DNA of 64,000 nucleotides from positions 62,001-126,000 of the forward strand of contig CBDFKQ010000027.1 in NCBI GenBank assembly GCA_965248855.1, read 5' to 3'. Under the pieces are notes generated by a model. It searched no databases. It was not told the DNA's origin and was given only the letters and a program-made list of their open reading frames with translations. This stretch comes from CBDFKQ01 sp965248855. Lineage in GTDB: Bacteria > Bacteroidota > Bacteroidia > Cytophagales > 172606-1. This document shows, piece by piece, positions 36,868-45,465 of this stretch. Each line of letters begins with the position of its first letter. Position 1 is the stretch's first letter. A program made the translations under genes and the position numbers.

Positions 36868-36937
36868 TAAAGCAACATTTAATAGAATTTTACTACTCCA
36901 ATAAAATAACAATTTTCTTTAAATTATTGTTTCAATA

Positions 36938-37324
36938 TTAATCCTCCAGCCAATTCAAAACTCCTTTTTTAATAACGTATATAAAGCCAACCAATAATAA
37001 GCCCATAAATAAAATCATTTCTATAAAGGCCGTAAGGCCTAATTCTCTAAAATTTACTGCCCACGGATACATAAAAATTATTTCAACATCAAATAAAACA
37101 AAAAGAATAGCAGTTAAAAAATATTTAACCGAAATAGGCATTCTTGCATCACCCTTTGCCTCAATACCACTTTCAAATGCTTCATCTTTTACTGCCCCAT
37201 GCCTTTTTGGACCTAATAGATGAGTAAGAATCAAAGCAAAAACAATAAAGCCTAATGCACAACCCAATTGTATAAATAATGGAAGGTAATCGGACGGTAT
37301 ATATGTTTTTTGAAGTAAAATCAT
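36938..37324 (-). CDS. nuoA: NADH-quinone oxidoreductase subunit A
   Basis: A 128-residue membrane subunit with three helices. The conserved stretch KDEAFESGIEAKGDARMPIS, with its Glu and Gly, precedes FDVEIIFMYPWAVNF on the second helix. It is the first gene of the 14-gene nuo operon and lies about 40 nt after the predicted transcription start. Confidence 0.96.
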   Translation of the reverse strand: MILLQKTYIPSDYLPLFIQLGCALGFIVFALILTHLLGPKRHGAVKDEAFESGIEAKGDARMPISVKYFLTAILFVLFDVEIIFMYPWAVNFRELGLTAFIEMILFMGLLLVGFIYVIKKGVLNWLED

Positions 37325-37677
37325 TTTTTAACTTTATCTTTTTAATCCTATGTCAGTTTTGAGAAGCGACAAATTTATATGCCTAAAACGACTTTTTCAA
37401 CAGAAAGTAGGTTTTATATTTAAATGAAACCAAAATTTATAATTATTCTGTTTATAAAGTCTTTTGAAGGTGATATATACAATAATAATTTTTAATTAAG
37501 TTATTTTAATTAGGTTTTTACATATTCGATCGGGTGTAATATTAGTTTAAAAAACTGATTAATCCGATTTTGCTTTTTTTAGTATAATGAAGAATTTTAA
37601 AATTGAAATTAAAATATATTTAACCCTGTTTAAAAATACTTTAATCCTACTTTAATTTTTTAATTCACTCAAGAGGT
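37325..37677. other. Intergenic region upstream of nuoA
   Basis: A 353-bp stretch between the divergent-looking ends: the nuo operon start and the stop of the KirBac gene, both on the minus strand. It holds the nuo promoter. The remainder is A/T-rich without an open frame of note, a hairpin terminator or tRNA-like structure. Confidence 0.65.
37363..37400 (-). promoter_or_regulatory. Promoter of the nuo operon
   Basis: On the minus strand, TTG (37400-37398) is separated by 20 bases from TAAATTTG (37377-37370), agreeing with the Bacteroidota TTG...TAnnTTTG promoter pattern. The expected transcription start is near 37363, giving a leader of about 40 nt to nuoA. Confidence 0.7.
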
Positions 37678-38637
37678 TTATTTACTAATTTCTTTATGAA
37701 TATTTAATTTATGTAATTCCAGAATTGTAGTTTTTCCATCCTCACTTTCTTTATACATAGGTATAAATTTTCTGTTGAAAAGTATTTCATTAAAAGTATA
37801 TGAAGTTCGTTGGTGAACGTAATTAGAAAAAACATCATCGAAGCCTCGTAGATTAACATACAATTCCACATCCGAAACGATTAAATCGTTTTCTGTAAAT
37901 TCATAAAATGGGCTATTTTCTGTAATGGGGTGAACCACCGTCCAACTCATTGGCATACTATCAACACGACTTCTTTCCAAATCTAATGTAAAATATTTAT
38001 AAATCGGATTTTCGTTTTCTATCGTCTGCAAACCTACTGTTACCTTTATTTCCAATTCGGTTAAAGCATGTTTATCTTTATATGCAGCAAAGCGAAACAT
38101 CAATCCAAAAGATTCTTTATAGGGGCTTATTAAAGCATGATCGCTAAAAATAAGATAGCTTTTTGGTTTCGAAAACCTTCCATAAATTAAACCTGTTGCA
38201 ATAGCAAGGGATAAAAAACCGGTTAATGCTTCAATACCTGCAACTAAATTTGCGAAATCACCTATAGGATTTACACGGCCATAACCCACAGTTGTGAAGG
38301 TTTGGGTGCTAAAATAAAAAAGTTGTTTGTAATTATTTAAATTATTTCCAATAACAACCCCATCAAATTGAGCAGGGCCAATCGCAAAATAGATGGTTGC
38401 AAAAACCAAATTAATAAACAAATAAAATAGTACTATTATAAAAATAAATTTCCACAATGGCAGGTTGAGCATATCGTGAAACACACTTATTCTTTTCCAA
38501 ACAGGCATCCCTTCTTTAATCAAATTAAAAGTCCCATCCTTATTGATAAACCTCCCTCCACCACTGTTATTGTTATTACTGAACCCGGTATCATTGTTCG
38601 GGTTTGAAAATAGATTTGTTTTTTTATAATCTGTCAT
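37678..38637 (-). CDS. KirBac-type inward-rectifier potassium channel
   Basis: A 319-residue channel subunit that should form a tetramer in the inner membrane. TM1 is about 62-86, the pore helix and selectivity filter follow (TQTFTTVGYGRVNP, filter TVGYG at 116-120), and TM2 is about 131-153. The C-terminal half is the immunoglobulin-like cytoplasmic domain of the inward-rectifier family (LMFRFAAYKDKHALTELEIK, and WTVVHPITENSPFYEFTEND). An N-terminal Asn/Gly-rich stretch of ~30 residues precedes the slide helix. Gating ligand unknown. It is followed by the nuo operon on the same strand but a separate promoter lies between. Confidence 0.95.
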   Translation of the reverse strand: MTDYKKTNLFSNPNNDTGFSNNNNSGGGRFINKDGTFNLIKEGMPVWKRISVFHDMLNLPLWKFIFIIVLFYLFINLVFATIYFAIGPAQFDGVVIGNNLNNYKQLFYFSTQTFTTVGYGRVNPIGDFANLVAGIEALTGFLSLAIATGLIYGRFSKPKSYLIFSDHALISPYKESFGLMFRFAAYKDKHALTELEIKVTVGLQTIENENPIYKYFTLDLERSRVDSMPMSWTVVHPITENSPFYEFTENDLIVSDVELYVNLRGFDDVFSNYVHQRTSYTFNEILFNRKFIPMYKESEDGKTTILELHKLNIHKEISK

Positions 38638-38816
38638 TCAATAAAATTGATATTTTTAATAAAGCTATGAAAATTTATTATTTTTTAATTAATACAAATT
38701 ACTGTGGGGCTTGAAATTTAGTAAACCAAATATTTTAGTTTTTAAAAATAATTTTTAAAATTGTTTAATTTCGAACAAATATTTAAGTTTTAAAACTATC
38801 TACAAGATTAATAACT

Positions 38817-39278
38817 ATGAATTACGAGATTAATAATATTAGAAAAATAAGGACTAGTCTACTTAATATAATCAAGGATTTAAGTTTGGATCAATTAAAC
38901 ATGGTTCCAACTAATTTTAACAATAACATTATTTGGAATCTGGCTCATTTAATATCAGCTCAGCAGGGAATTTGTTACAAAAGGTCAGAAAAAAATATTC
39001 ATATAAGCGAAGATTTTTATAATGCTTACAAACCGGGTTCAAAACCTGAAAAACCACTTACCGAAATTGAAATTGAAGAAGTAAAAAAATTGTTATTTAC
39101 ATCATTGGATTTGCTTGAGAACGATGTTGACAATAATGTTTTTGAAGGATATAAAACTTGGAATTCCAGATATGATGTCGAAATAAAAAATATTAATGAT
39201 GCAATAAGTTTCTTACAGTTTCATGAAGGTTTACATATGGGTTATATTATGGCATTGAAAAAAATTGTAACCGAATAA
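38817..39278 (+). CDS. DinB superfamily protein
   Basis: A 153-residue four-helix-bundle protein. The metal-site His residues expected for DinB/YfiT proteins are present in NLAHLISAQQG and in the C-terminal FHEGLHMGYIMALK. Members of this family include thiol transferases for bacillithiol-like cofactors and many of unknown role; no specific substrate can be assigned. It is transcribed alone and ends before a strong terminator. Confidence 0.87.
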   Translation: MNYEINNIRKIRTSLLNIIKDLSLDQLNMVPTNFNNNIIWNLAHLISAQQGICYKRSEKNIHISEDFYNAYKPGSKPEKPLTEIEIEEVKKLLFTSLDLLENDVDNNVFEGYKTWNSRYDVEIKNINDAISFLQFHEGLHMGYIMALKKIVTE

Positions 39279-39306
39279 TAATTTTTAAAATAATAATATC
39301 AAAAAA

Positions 39307-39330
39307 CCGATATTGATATATTCATAATTG
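39307..39330 (+). repeat. Dispersed CGATAT element, copy e
   Basis: CCGATATTGATATATTCATA then ATTG, differing from the consensus by one base in 20. It lies between the DinB stop codon and its terminator. Confidence 0.5.
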
Positions 39331-39336
39331 CATTTT

Positions 39337-39369
39337 AAAAAAGGGATGTTTGATAACATCTCTTTTTTT
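39337..39369 (+). terminator. Rho-independent terminator after the DinB gene
   Basis: Stem AAGGGATGTT with AACATCTCTT (one G-T pair), loop TGAT, followed by a seven-T run. Confidence 0.8.
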
Positions 39370-39436
39370 GTTTTCAAACAATATATTATTAGATATTAAA
39401 TTTTATATTTTTGATTTTATTTAATTTTCCAATTTT

Positions 39437-40150
39437 ATGAAAAAGATTTCAATTTATATTTTATTCCTTTTTTTATCGGTTTTTTTATCTTTAAGTGTTT
39501 CTGCACAAAAAAAATCCAAGAAGGATTATATAATTACCATTGCTACTTCATATGGAGATATGAAGCTTGTTTTGTATGACGAAACTCCAAAACATAAGGC
39601 AAATTTTCTTAAACTGGTTAAAAAGAATTTTTACGACAGTTTATTGTTCCACCGTGTAATGAATAATTTTATGATTCAGGGTGGTGATCCAAAATCCAAA
39701 ACAGCAAAGCCCGGCGAGCAATTGGGAGAAGGTGATGTTGGTTATACTATTCCGGCGGAGTTTAATGAAAAACTTTTTCATAAGAAAGGTGCTTTGGCCG
39801 CAGCCCGAGATAATAATCCTCAAAAGGCATCAAGTGGTTGTCAATTTTATATTGTTCAAGGGAAAAAATTTACTGATGCTATGTTCCCTAATGCAGAAAA
39901 ACGCTCTGGTAGAACAATACCTGAAGATCAAAAAGAAATTTACAGAACAATTGGCGGGGCACCACATTTAGATATGAACTATACTGTTTATGGCGAGGTA
40001 ATTGACGGCCTTGATGTGATCGATAAAATAATTGTTCGACCAACCGATAAACAATACAGGCCTATTGATGATATAAAAATGAAAATATCGAGTGAAAAAA
40101 TATCGAAAAAAAAAATAAAAAAATTATATAATTATACATTTCCAAATTAA
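39437..40150 (+). CDS. Secreted cyclophilin-type peptidyl-prolyl isomerase
   Basis: A 237-residue protein with a Sec signal peptide ending near SLSVSAQKK, then a cyclophilin domain. Visible conserved segments are YDETPKHKANFLKLVKKNFY, FHRVMNNFMIQGGDPKSK (catalytic Arg and Phe-Met-Gln pattern), LAAARDNNPQKASSGCQFYI and YTVYGEVIDGLDVIDKI. It catalyses proline isomerisation during folding of exported proteins in the periplasm. A lineage-typical insert of ~20 residues lies between the QFYI strand and the final motif. The RmlD-like gene follows after 20 bp. Confidence 0.95.
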   Translation: MKKISIYILFLFLSVFLSLSVSAQKKSKKDYIITIATSYGDMKLVLYDETPKHKANFLKLVKKNFYDSLLFHRVMNNFMIQGGDPKSKTAKPGEQLGEGDVGYTIPAEFNEKLFHKKGALAAARDNNPQKASSGCQFYIVQGKKFTDAMFPNAEKRSGRTIPEDQKEIYRTIGGAPHLDMNYTVYGEVIDGLDVIDKIIVRPTDKQYRPIDDIKMKISSEKISKKKIKKLYNYTFPN

Positions 40151-40170
40151 GGAATTAGAAAACAAAAATT

Positions 40171-41073
40171 ATGAAAAAGACAATTTTAGTAACGGGTTCA
40201 AATGGTTTACTAGGTCAAAAGCTCGTAAAACTAATTACCGATAAAAACGAATACCAACTCATTGCAACCGCAAAAGGAGATAACCGCCTGCCTGCTGATG
40301 AAGATTATATTTACCAAAGTTTAGATATAACAAATAAAGAAGAAATTGAAAACCTTATTACCAAGGTTAATCCTAATTATATTATTCATACAGCTGCAAT
40401 GACTAACGTAGATCAATGCGAAAGTGAAAAAGAAGCCTGTATTAAATTAAATGTTGATGCTGTCAGGTATTTAAAAAACGTATGCGAAGAAAAAAATATT
40501 TTTCTTTTGCATTTATCTACTGATTTCATTTTTGATGGCGAAAACGGTCCTTACGATGAAGAAGCTGAAGGAAAACCATTAAGTTTTTATGGAGAGAGTA
40601 AGCTTGAAGCAGAAAAGATTTTAATTGAAAGCAAAGGACCTTGGGCGATAGCAAGAACTGTGTTGGTTTATGGTATTGCAAACGACATGAGCAGAAGCAA
40701 TATAATATTATGGGTGAAAAAATCTCTTGAAGATGGAAAAACAATCAATGTAGTAGATGACCAATGGCGCACACCGACACTTGCTGAAGATTTAGCGATG
40801 GGATGTTATTTAATAATAAAAAACGAAGCAAAAGGTATATATAATATTTCGGGAGATGAATTATTAACCCCATATCAAATGGCATTACAAACTGCCGATT
40901 TTTTTAAACTGGATAAAAATTTAATTAACAGAGCCACGGCAGCCACATTTACACAACCTGCAAAAAGACCGCCACGCACAGGTTTTATTATTACAAAAGC
41001 GCGAGAAAAATTAAATTATAATCCGGTAAATTTTAATGAAGGTATTGGAGTGTTGGCTTCGCAAATTCTTTAG
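40171..41073 (+). CDS. RmlD-like SDR family sugar-nucleotide reductase
   Basis: A 300-residue extended short-chain dehydrogenase. It has the N-terminal dinucleotide motif VTGSNGLLGQKLV, the strand IIHTAAMTNVDQCE, the LSTDFIFDGENGPYDE region and the catalytic pair in FYGESKLEAEK (Tyr and Lys). This order matches dTDP-4-dehydrorhamnose reductase (RmlD), though many Bacteroidota paralogues act on other substrates, and no rhamnose cluster is present here. It may share a transcript with the upstream cyclophilin gene and the downstream lipoprotein gene (14 bp). Confidence 0.88.
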   Translation: MKKTILVTGSNGLLGQKLVKLITDKNEYQLIATAKGDNRLPADEDYIYQSLDITNKEEIENLITKVNPNYIIHTAAMTNVDQCESEKEACIKLNVDAVRYLKNVCEEKNIFLLHLSTDFIFDGENGPYDEEAEGKPLSFYGESKLEAEKILIESKGPWAIARTVLVYGIANDMSRSNIILWVKKSLEDGKTINVVDDQWRTPTLAEDLAMGCYLIIKNEAKGIYNISGDELLTPYQMALQTADFFKLDKNLINRATAATFTQPAKRPPRTGFIITKAREKLNYNPVNFNEGIGVLASQIL

Positions 41074-41087
41074 AAATTTTATCAGCC

Positions 41088-41981
41088 ATGAAAAATTTAT
41101 TAATTATTTCTTTATTACTGATCCTTTCAAGCTGTGCAACTTTTATACATGGAACAAAACAAAAAATTAAAGTCGTTTCAAATCCTAATGGCTCTACTAT
41201 TAAAAATAATGGCATTCCATTTGGAACTACAACCGATACGACTGTAAATATTTCGGAATTATTAAAAAATAATCTTAGTTATTTACATATTACAAAAGCT
41301 GGCCCCAAATTGCCGAAAAATGTTATCTCTTTTGACATTCTACCAATAGTTTCACAAGCAGTTAAAAACCTTGCAATACCCGGTGAACCTTATCAATTGA
41401 TTAAATATCAAATAAGCTATGAAAGGTATTTAACAGAAAAATTAAGTTTTGAATTATCTTTTTTAAAAAAGAACGCCATCTGTCCTGATTGCGAATATAA
41501 AACTGTATTTTCTAAAAATCCTTTTGGTGAATCCAACGCTGCAAAATTTTCAGAAGTTTATCAGGTAAGTTTGATTTTGAAAAAATATTGGAAAAAGGGT
41601 TTTCACACTGATTTTGGTCTTGCTTATAGAGAATTAAAAGCAAAGAATGCTCAAGTTATATGGAAAGAGCATGATACATTTATTTTACATGTCGGTGATT
41701 TTGATTTTATAAGTAATGTAAGAATTAAAGCAAAAGATTATCAAATTAAATTGCTTACAGGATATTGCTTTTTAATACCTGCTTTTACTAAAAAAGATTT
41801 TATTACTCTAGATATTTTTGGAGGGATTACGCCCTATTATAGGTTTGTTGATTTAGATCATTATCAACTTACAAGATATTATTCAGAAATTCCATATTCG
41901 TTAAAAACAAATGAATCTGAAAGTACATCAAGGCTCATTTTAGCTTTTCAGCTTGGTTTTAAAGTTGGATTAATGTTTTAA
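41088..41981 (+). CDS. Lipoprotein, paralogue lacking the PEGA-type region
   Basis: A 297-residue protein with a lipoprotein signal (lipobox LILSSC, Cys16) and the start CATFIHGTKQKIKVVSNPNG. The following ~20 residues are an eroded PEGA beginning, after which the sequence jumps to KLPKNVISFDILPIVSQAV and a beta-rich C-terminal domain that looks like an outer-membrane or surface barrel (YERYLTEKLSFELSFLKK). The next gene is a longer paralogue with the intact middle region, so this copy has apparently lost about 90 residues. Function unknown. Confidence 0.75.
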   Translation: MKNLLIISLLLILSSCATFIHGTKQKIKVVSNPNGSTIKNNGIPFGTTTDTTVNISELLKNNLSYLHITKAGPKLPKNVISFDILPIVSQAVKNLAIPGEPYQLIKYQISYERYLTEKLSFELSFLKKNAICPDCEYKTVFSKNPFGESNAAKFSEVYQVSLILKKYWKKGFHTDFGLAYRELKAKNAQVIWKEHDTFILHVGDFDFISNVRIKAKDYQIKLLTGYCFLIPAFTKKDFITLDIFGGITPYYRFVDLDHYQLTRYYSEIPYSLKTNESESTSRLILAFQLGFKVGLMF

Positions 41982-42048
41982 TTGATAATTATTATTTTGG
42001 TTTAATAATTGTATGCGTTCAATTACCCATTTATCAAGCCAAACTAAA

Positions 42049-43176
42049 ATGAAAAATTTAATAATTCTTCCTTTGTTATTAATCCTTTCAAGCTGTGCAA
42101 CTATTATACATGGAACAAAACAAAAAATTAAAATCATTTCAAATCCGAATGGTTCTCAAATATTTGTCAATGGAAAAAAGGCAGGAATAACTCCTGCAAT
42201 AGTAACATTGAAAAGAAAAGACTTAATAGAAATTCAAGTTTCTCATCCTGGTTATGAAGATAAAGTAATGGCATTCCGAGGTAAAGTTGAAAAGAAATAT
42301 TTAATTGGGGATGCACTACTTTCATTACCAACTTTTGGTTTACCATTTATTATTGATGGGTCATCAGGTGCAGCACTAAGGTTTAAATTTGATAGCTTAA
42401 CGTTTAATCTTGATTTAAAAAACGATTCTGTTAAAAATGAAATAAGGGAATCGATAAAAATTAATAACATACAAAAGAAAGAAGAACAACTTTTAAAAAA
42501 TGATATAAGTTTAAAATTTATCACTTTAGAGATTAATAAAATTAAAAATGAGATAGCAAATAATAAAAAAAGTAATTTACAATCCCCCAAAAATATTATT
42601 AGTTTCGACATATTGCCTTTAATACTTCAAGCTGCTTTTGATAATGGTAATCAACAGTTTATTCAATATAGTTTAAATTATGAAAGGTTTATAGCTAAGA
42701 AATGGAGCGTTGAACTTTCTTTTATTAAAAAAAATCCTACTTGCCTAAATTGTTTATATCATTCATCAGATGGAGAGGATGATTTTAATGTAATGAAATT
42801 TACTGAAACATTCCAAGGAGGAATTACTTTAAAAAGATTTTGGAAGAAAGGTTTTCATAGTGATCTTGGCTTCGCTTACCGTTATTCTCACCATGACAAG
42901 GCTGAAATTTTATTTACTGCAACCCATCCAACAAGGTCGGATAATTTGCATGATGTGGTTGAGACTGCAAATGATTACAAAATTAATTTTTCAAGTGGAT
43001 ATCGTTTTAAATTCGCCATTAAAGAAAATTTTATATTACTCGATTTTTATACCATATTATCTCCATATTTTAGATATCTCTATTATACGCAAAGTACATA
43101 TCCTCAGCCTTTAATATATAACCATTGGAGTGGCGACCTTCAATTTGGTATAAAATTAGGTTATATGTTCCGATAA
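42049..43176 (+). CDS. Lipoprotein with PEGA domain and C-terminal beta-rich domain
   Basis: The frame is open from 42013, but the start at MKNLIILPLLLILSSC fits the lipoprotein signal exactly, so I place it 12 codons further on (375 residues). A PEGA domain follows (IISNPNGSQIFVNGKKAG, then PAIVTLKRKDLIEIQVSHPG), then a hydrophobic glycine-rich stretch (LPTFGLPFIIDGSSGAALRF), a Lys-rich coiled-coil-like segment and a beta-rich C-terminal domain shared with the upstream paralogue. PEGA domains are found in surface-layer-associated proteins. The protein is inferred to be in the envelope; the role is unknown. Confidence 0.78.
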   Translation: MKNLIILPLLLILSSCATIIHGTKQKIKIISNPNGSQIFVNGKKAGITPAIVTLKRKDLIEIQVSHPGYEDKVMAFRGKVEKKYLIGDALLSLPTFGLPFIIDGSSGAALRFKFDSLTFNLDLKNDSVKNEIRESIKINNIQKKEEQLLKNDISLKFITLEINKIKNEIANNKKSNLQSPKNIISFDILPLILQAAFDNGNQQFIQYSLNYERFIAKKWSVELSFIKKNPTCLNCLYHSSDGEDDFNVMKFTETFQGGITLKRFWKKGFHSDLGFAYRYSHHDKAEILFTATHPTRSDNLHDVVETANDYKINFSSGYRFKFAIKENFILLDFYTILSPYFRYLYYTQSTYPQPLIYNHWSGDLQFGIKLGYMFR

Positions 43177-43237
43177 TCTTTTTTATTTGAATGGTTTTAA
43201 TTAACTACGCAGTATTATTTATTAATATTTATACGCT

Positions 43238-44089
43238 ATGCTTAATTTAATCAAATTTTCAATTTCTATTGCCTTTTTTTTGTTTTATACCGTTTCAATT
43301 AAGGCAGGAACGGTGGAAACCATTGAGGTTTACAGCCTTTCAATGAAGAAGCACATTTTTGTTAATATAATTAAACCTCAAAACTATTCATCATCGCAAA
43401 AAAAATATGAAGTGGTTTACCTGCTTCATGGTTTTGGTGGTAGTTATAAAGATTGGATATTAGGACTTCCTAAAAATTATTTAACTGATTTATCAGATAA
43501 ATACAATTTCATATTTGTTTGTCCAGATGCTAAAAACAGTTTTTATTTGGATAGCCCGGTTAATAAAGAAAGCCTTTACGAAACATTTATGATAAAAGAA
43601 TTAATCCCTTTTATTGATCAAAAATTTAAAACCATTAATTCTAAAAGCGGAAGATTTATTACCGGAATTAGCATGGGAGGGCAAGGTGCAATTTATTTGG
43701 CTATTCGAAATCCGGAAAAATATTTGGCTGCCGGCAGTACAAGCGGTGCCATTGATTTAACCATCGTTACTGAATACGATTGGACTTTAGATGAAATGAC
43801 TGCCATATTGGGAGACAATAAAAAATATCCTGAGCGGTATACCGAAAACTCTGTTTTGAATATGGTAGATCAATTAAAACAAAGCAAAGTACCTGTTATT
43901 GTTGATTGTGGTGCGCAAGACGAATTTTTTATTGAAGCCAACAGAAAATTTCATACTAAATTAATGACCGCGATTGTTAATTATGAATATTTAGAAAATA
44001 AAGGAAAGCATGATTTTAAATATTGGGCTACAACTATTGAAAGTCATTTGATATTTTTTCAAAAGCAGTTACAATCCGTTCAAAAGTAA
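43238..44089 (+). CDS. Secreted alpha/beta-hydrolase, esterase D family
   Basis: A 283-residue protein with a Sec signal peptide (cleavage near SIKAGTVET) and an esterase fold. The oxyanion region is VYLLHGFGGSYKDW, the nucleophile elbow is GISMGGQGA (Ser145), and the acid and His are suggested by VDCGAQDEFF and NKGKHDFKYW. The family includes S-formylglutathione hydrolase, feruloyl and tributyrin esterases; the exported location argues for a polymer-linked or extracellular ester. The exact substrate is not evident. Confidence 0.9.
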   Translation: MLNLIKFSISIAFFLFYTVSIKAGTVETIEVYSLSMKKHIFVNIIKPQNYSSSQKKYEVVYLLHGFGGSYKDWILGLPKNYLTDLSDKYNFIFVCPDAKNSFYLDSPVNKESLYETFMIKELIPFIDQKFKTINSKSGRFITGISMGGQGAIYLAIRNPEKYLAAGSTSGAIDLTIVTEYDWTLDEMTAILGDNKKYPERYTENSVLNMVDQLKQSKVPVIVDCGAQDEFFIEANRKFHTKLMTAIVNYEYLENKGKHDFKYWATTIESHLIFFQKQLQSVQK

Positions 44090-44127
44090 TTTTTAATTTA
44101 AATAATTTTTATTTTTGATAAATTTTA

Positions 44128-45051
44128 ATGCTTAGTCGGCTTCGGGTTATAATCAGAAAGTATTTCGGATTTTCATATAAAGAAATTAATGGATTTTTAG
44201 TAGTTATCCTCATTCTAATAGTGGTGATTACAGCACCATTATTATTTGATATTTTATATAACCCTACCCAAGCTTTATCAAATTCTGAAAAACAAAAATT
44301 TGACAGCATTACTTCATTATTAGAAAAAGTAAACACAAATAATGTTATAACATCTACAACATTATTTGTTGTAGAAAAGAAAGTATTTTATTTCGATCCT
44401 AATCAAATTTCTCAAGAGCAATTTCAACAATTGGGTTTAAAGGAATTTATAGCAAAGCGGATAATAAATTATCGTGCAAAAGGAGGTCATTTCAAAAAGA
44501 AGGAAGATCTTTTAAAAATTTACGATTTTCCTAAGGATCTTTATGTTGAGTTAGAGCCTTATATTCAAATTCAAAAATATGAAAGTAAAAAATTATTAAG
44601 TGGGTTTGAAAATAAAAATCCAGGGAAGAAATTTGAAAAAAAAGTAATACAAAAACTTACAAATTTTGACTTAAACACTGCGGATACTATTCAATTAAAA
44701 TTAATAAATGGAATAGGTACCGGATATGCAAAACGAATAATTAAATACAGAGATGCCTTAGGCGGTTTTTATGAAGTAAACCAAGTGAGAGAAGTATATG
44801 GGTTGCCGCCGGCCACGGCAGATGAATTATTAAAATACGCTTTTATAAAAGCGGAAGTGAAAAAAATAAATGTTAATAATGCAACCGTAAACGAATTAGA
44901 TAAACATCCTTACATTTCTTATAAGCTGGCAAGTTTGATAATCAATTATAAAACCCAACATGGAAATTTTAATTCTATCGATGATTTAAATCAGATCAGG
45001 GCACTGGATAAAGATGTCCTAACCAAGTTTGCTCCCTATTTAGAATATTGA
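44128..45051 (+). CDS. Helix-hairpin-helix (ComEA-like) protein with N-terminal membrane anchor
   Basis: A 307-residue protein with one N-terminal membrane helix (INGFLVVILILIVVITAPLL) followed by three copies of a helix-hairpin-helix repeat: around LGLKEFIAKRIINYRAKGGH, LINGIGTGYAKRIIKYRDAL and HPYISYKLASLIINYKTQHG. The pattern 'L-N-T-A-x2-x2-L...I-x-G-I-G' is that of ComEA-type DNA-uptake proteins. Bacteroidota commonly carry such anchored HhH proteins; a role in DNA binding at the envelope is an inference, and no competence genes are adjacent. Confidence 0.88.
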   Translation: MLSRLRVIIRKYFGFSYKEINGFLVVILILIVVITAPLLFDILYNPTQALSNSEKQKFDSITSLLEKVNTNNVITSTTLFVVEKKVFYFDPNQISQEQFQQLGLKEFIAKRIINYRAKGGHFKKKEDLLKIYDFPKDLYVELEPYIQIQKYESKKLLSGFENKNPGKKFEKKVIQKLTNFDLNTADTIQLKLINGIGTGYAKRIIKYRDALGGFYEVNQVREVYGLPPATADELLKYAFIKAEVKKINVNNATVNELDKHPYISYKLASLIINYKTQHGNFNSIDDLNQIRALDKDVLTKFAPYLEY

Positions 45052-45120
45052 AACTTAATTATTATTAATAATTTATTTAATAATAACGGATTTAATTAAA
45101 AAAAATAATTTTTAAATTAT

Positions 45121-45150
45121 CAGTTTATCGATATAGACAAATTTATAATT
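45121..45150 (+). repeat. Dispersed CGATAT element, copy f
   Basis: CAGTTTATCGATATAGACAA then ATTTATAATT; the first 13 bases match copy c, after which it diverges. It lies between the helix-hairpin-helix gene and the small basic protein gene. Confidence 0.4.
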
Positions 45151-45181
45151 CTAAAATTATTCTTAAAAAGAAGAAAAAGTT

Positions 45182-45358
45182 TTACTTTTTTTTCTTTGGC
45201 ACTTTCCCGCCTTCCTTTTTTGCTTCTGAAAGCCCAATAGCAATAGCTTGCTTTTTATCGGTTACTTTTTTACCGGTACCGGTTTTTAATTTTCCTTCCT
45301 TCATTTCGTGCATTGTTTCAGCAACTTTCTCTTGTGACTTTTCTCCGTATTTTGCCAT
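45182..45358 (-). CDS. Small basic DUF6496-like protein
   Basis: A 58-residue protein too short for a minimum-length search: MAKYGEKSQEKVAETMHEMK, then EGKLKTGTGKKVTDKKQAIA and IGLSEAKKEGGKVPKKKK. The MAKYG...VxExMHEMK start, the TGKKVTDKKQAIAIGLSEA middle and the Lys-rich end match the DUF6496 type of short proteins found widely in bacteria, which are of unknown function but resemble DNA- or RNA-associated basic proteins. It is oriented opposite to both neighbours, so it must have its own promoter. Confidence 0.85.
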   Translation of the reverse strand: MAKYGEKSQEKVAETMHEMKEGKLKTGTGKKVTDKKQAIAIGLSEAKKEGGKVPKKKK

Positions 45359-45465
45359 AATTTTATATTTTTAAATTATAAAATTTTAACAAAAAAAATC
45401 TGTGCCATTTCTTCAAAAATGGAATTAAATCCGATAGAATAACCTTAATAAACAAAACTATAAAA

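Noticed and set aside
36868..36912. Longer nuoB beginning MLFYWSSKILL
   Set aside because: The extra leader is hydrophobic and atypical; the internal ATG gives the normal family start.
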